NCBI GenBank assembly: GCA_026397575.1
Contig: JAPLUP010000164.1
Coordinates: 1 to 7,783, forward strand
Length of the DNA stretch: 7,783 nt
Origin: Candidatus Zixiibacteriota bacterium
GTDB lineage: Bacteria > Zixibacteria > MSB-5A5 > CAIYYT01
Direction: 5' to 3'
Shown: positions 6,699 through 7,783 of the stretch, piece after piece
Numbering within the stretch: the stretch's first letter is position 1
Layout: each line of letters starts with the position of its first letter
Notes under the pieces: model-generated
The model's database searches: none
Told to the model about the DNA's origin: nothing
Seen by the model: only the letters and a program-made list of their open reading frames with translations
Position numbers and translations under genes: made by a program

Positions 6699-7483
6699 AT
6701 GATCTCCTTGTAGAGATTGACGCCGAACATGGCGAGTATCGGTAGCAGGAGTAACAGCGCCACGACAACGGCGCGGATTAGGTCTTGTGCATACATTGAT
6801 GATTGCACGCGCCGGTCATCAGTCAGGTATGCCGATGCTGTGTAGAGCTCTTCGCCGATCAATGTATAGTCACAGGCAACGATAAAGAATGAAAGCTGGA
6901 TGGTCGAATCGGTGCCGGCGATTTGCAGCGCGCCGTTGATATTGCCGGTCTCTGCAAGAATGAGCGCTTCGCCTTCGAAGGTGCCGAAGAGAAATATCGC
7001 GCCGGGCTTTTGACGCGAAACGATACCGTCTACACCGGAGGCGTATCCAAACTGCGACGGTGAGACGAAAGTGACATCGTCCTCGCGGAATTGATCGGGA
7101 TGACCGGCTTCGTTGTAAGCCGTCTGAATGATTTCCTTGGCGGCCTCGGCAATAACCGGATCGTGAGTCGGAAACAGAATGCGACAGCCGTACGATGCCG
7201 CCTTACCGGCGACGAAGCGCAACAGATTTAGTGCGGCCAACGTGGTCGGGCGTTGAATGTCACCCCCCCAACCGGTGGTGAAGACGATCGGCTTGCCCTG
7301 TTCAGTAGCCCGGCCGACAGCTTCCTCGATAGCGGCAATACCGGGAATGGCGCGTAGGCGCAAACGGGAAACGCGTCGGCGATAGCTGAAATAGGCGACA
7401 ACACCACAGGTCAAAAGCACCCAGATCAAAAGGACTAATGACGCGGGGTCGAACACGTCTGCTGCAAGAATGAAAGAGCTCAC
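6695..7483 (-). CDS. DUF6754-like membrane-anchored protein, first gene of the membrane operon
   Basis: 262 residues from GTG 7483; no ATG lies upstream in frame before the stop at 7585-7583. A helix lies at about 14-33, then the basic stretch YRRRVSRLRLR, which by the positive-inside rule puts the large domain in the cytoplasm. The alpha/beta domain (about 44-230) contains PGIAAIEEAVGRATEQGKPI, FTTGWGGDIQRPTTLAALNLL, FPTHDPVIAEAAKEIIQTAY, VTFVSPSQFGYASGVDGIV, AIFLFGTFEGEALILAETG and YTLIGEELYTASAYL. This order matches what I remember of DUF6754, a family with no known function. A second helix is at about 236-256. The stop overlaps the next gene by 4 nt. A GGTGA 4 nt before the GTG may act as a weak ribosome site. 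The promoter should lie between here and the IS110 transposase. Confidence 0.87.
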   Translation of the reverse strand: MSSFILAADVFDPASLVLLIWVLLTCGVVAYFSYRRRVSRLRLRAIPGIAAIEEAVGRATEQGKPIVFTTGWGGDIQRPTTLAALNLLRFVAGKAASYGCRILFPTHDPVIAEAAKEIIQTAYNEAGHPDQFREDDVTFVSPSQFGYASGVDGIVSRQKPGAIFLFGTFEGEALILAETGNINGALQIAGTDSTIQLSFFIVACDYTLIGEELYTASAYLTDDRRVQSSMYAQDLIRAVVVALLLLLPILAMFGVNLYKEIM

Positions 7484-7520
7484 TGTGTCACCAACAAAGC
7501 CAAAAGCGAGCGAAACATGT

Positions 7521-7559
7521 TCTGGCAGATGCAGAAGATCAACAAAAACATCTGGCAGA
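7521..7559. repeat. Two copies of a 9-nt direct repeat 30 nt apart, upstream of the membrane operon
   Basis: TCTGGCAGA occurs at 7521-7529 and again at 7551-7559. Each copy is itself nearly palindromic (TCTG-G-CAGA). The pair lies 38-76 nt before the GTG of the DUF6754-like gene. The 30-nt period is close to three helical turns, so the sites would face the same side of the DNA, which fits an operator. It could also be chance or part of the IS110 flank. Confidence 0.3.
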
Positions 7560-7589
7560 ACGAAGAAAACCCAACAGCAGACCTACCGT

Positions 7590-7714
7590 AATAATAGCCT
7601 GTTGCGTCAGGTCTTAGCGGAGAGGTGCGGCGTCGTGGGAGCGTGATAATATGAAAAGGCCGTTCGGGGAAGAAGGTGATATCTTCCCCAGACAATAAGC
7701 TTAGAGGAGCGGCC
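7590..7714 (+). ncRNA. Candidate bridge RNA region of the IS110 element
   Basis: IS110-group elements encode a structured bridge RNA between the left end and the recombinase start, which guides target and donor choice. Here the 125 nt upstream of the transposase are non-coding in all useful frames and include strong hairpin potential: GGGGAAGA/TCTTCCCC (7666-7673 and 7682-7689) inside an 8-bp outer stem (7658-7665 with 7707-7714). AATAAT at 7590-7595 could be a -10 element, but no matching -35 is seen. The two guide loops cannot be assigned without the right end and an empty target site. Position and family are the main support. Confidence 0.3.
7658..7714 (+). promoter_or_regulatory. Stem-loop that would occlude the transposase ribosome-binding site
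   Basis: GGCCGTTC (7658-7665) can pair with GAGCGGCC (7707-7714), eight pairs with one G-U. It encloses the perfect 8-bp hairpin at 7666-7689. The Shine-Dalgarno AGAGGAG (7703-7709) is partly inside the outer stem, and the ATG follows directly at 7715. In the folded state ribosome access would be reduced, a common way for insertion sequences to limit transposase. Alternatively this is the 3' part of the bridge RNA fold. Confidence 0.45.
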
Positions 7715-7783
7715 ATGAATGAGAGCTATTTAGGGATTGATGTCCACAAGCGCAAGTGTGTTTTTGTGGAGATTGATGGTACG
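7715..7783 (+). CDS. IS110-family transposase (DEDD recombinase), N-terminal fragment
   Basis: 23 codons before the window ends: MNESYLGIDVHKRKCVFVEI plus DGT. The YLGIDVHKxKC signature is the start of the RuvC-like DEDD domain of IS110-family recombinases, and D9 is the first catalytic Asp. The start is set by AGAGGAG (7703-7709) ending 5 nt before the ATG. It is the only plus-strand gene here. A full protein would be about 320-400 residues with a C-terminal serine-containing domain; completeness cannot be judged. Confidence 0.9.
   Translation, partial: MNESYLGIDVHKRKCVFVEIDGT

Larger units (their letters stand above)
7585..7783 (+). mobile_element. IS110-family insertion sequence, left end (continues beyond the window)
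   Basis: The transposase start at 7715 identifies the family. IS110 elements carry a long non-coding left end and usually no terminal inverted repeats, so the boundary cannot be fixed from one end. The left limit given here follows a CT dinucleotide at 7583-7584, placed there because IS110 elements often recombine at a CT core; it is a guess. The element lies divergently to the membrane operon, with 231 nt between the two start codons. Confidence 0.5.

Noticed and set aside
7517..7591. 24-codon plus-strand ORF starting MFWQMQKINKN, with an internal FWQ/IWQ repeat
   Set aside because: No clear ribosome site and no family resemblance. The repetition follows from the TCTGGCAGA direct repeat. 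It overlaps the operon's likely promoter region.
7480..7716. 78-codon minus-strand ORF opposite the IS110 left end
   Set aside because: It covers the non-coding region and overlaps both real start regions. The composition is not protein-like, and the frame differs from the operon's first gene.

Overview
Every gene in this window lies on the minus strand except the start of a transposase at the right edge. The content looks like an environmental bacterium. Many proteins are exported or membrane-bound, a lipoprotein is present, and the subtilisin-like protease has the acidic calcium-site style of insertion common in large secreted proteases of FCB-type phyla. My best guess is an uncultivated FCB-group lineage such as Zixibacteria or a relative. 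This rests on remembered resemblance of the proteins, not on a marker gene, and is uncertain.

Layout from left to right. (1) 1-822: N-terminal 274 residues of a secreted S8 (subtilisin-like) protease, cut by the window edge, with propeptide, catalytic Asp and catalytic His visible. (2) 968-2134: a lipoprotein with an ethylbenzene-dehydrogenase-type heme-binding-like (EB_dh) beta domain. (3) 2267-2470: a very small two-helix membrane protein. (4) 2541-2613 and 2714-2786: tRNA-Thr(CGU) and tRNA-Phe(GAA), separated by a 100-nt spacer holding three consecutive perfect hairpins (a REP-like cluster). A good promoter precedes tRNA-Phe. (5) 2847-3705: a broken D-Ala-D-Ala carboxypeptidase (S11 penicillin-binding protein) that has lost about 30 codons and its reading frame between its first two catalytic motifs. 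(6) 3689-4477: a DUF72 TIM-barrel protein. (7) 4524-7483: a tight run of five overlapping genes, read from 7483 downward: a DUF6754-like protein, a six-helix membrane protein, an alpha/beta protein flanked by two membrane helices, a second six-helix membrane protein, and a previously easy-to-miss 42-residue zinc ribbon. (8) 7715-7783: the first 23 codons of an IS110-family transposase on the plus strand, preceded by a structured non-coding region that is a candidate left end and bridge RNA.

The five-gene run is the best candidate for an undescribed system. Stops and starts overlap by 4, 1, 10 and 4 nt, so the proteins are probably made in fixed ratio and work together at the membrane. None has a known enzymatic motif that I can identify. 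DUF72 follows 46 nt after the run, and the broken carboxypeptidase overlaps DUF72 by 17 nt, so all seven genes may share one transcript. Its promoter should lie in the 7484-7714 interval, which it shares with the divergently oriented IS110 element.
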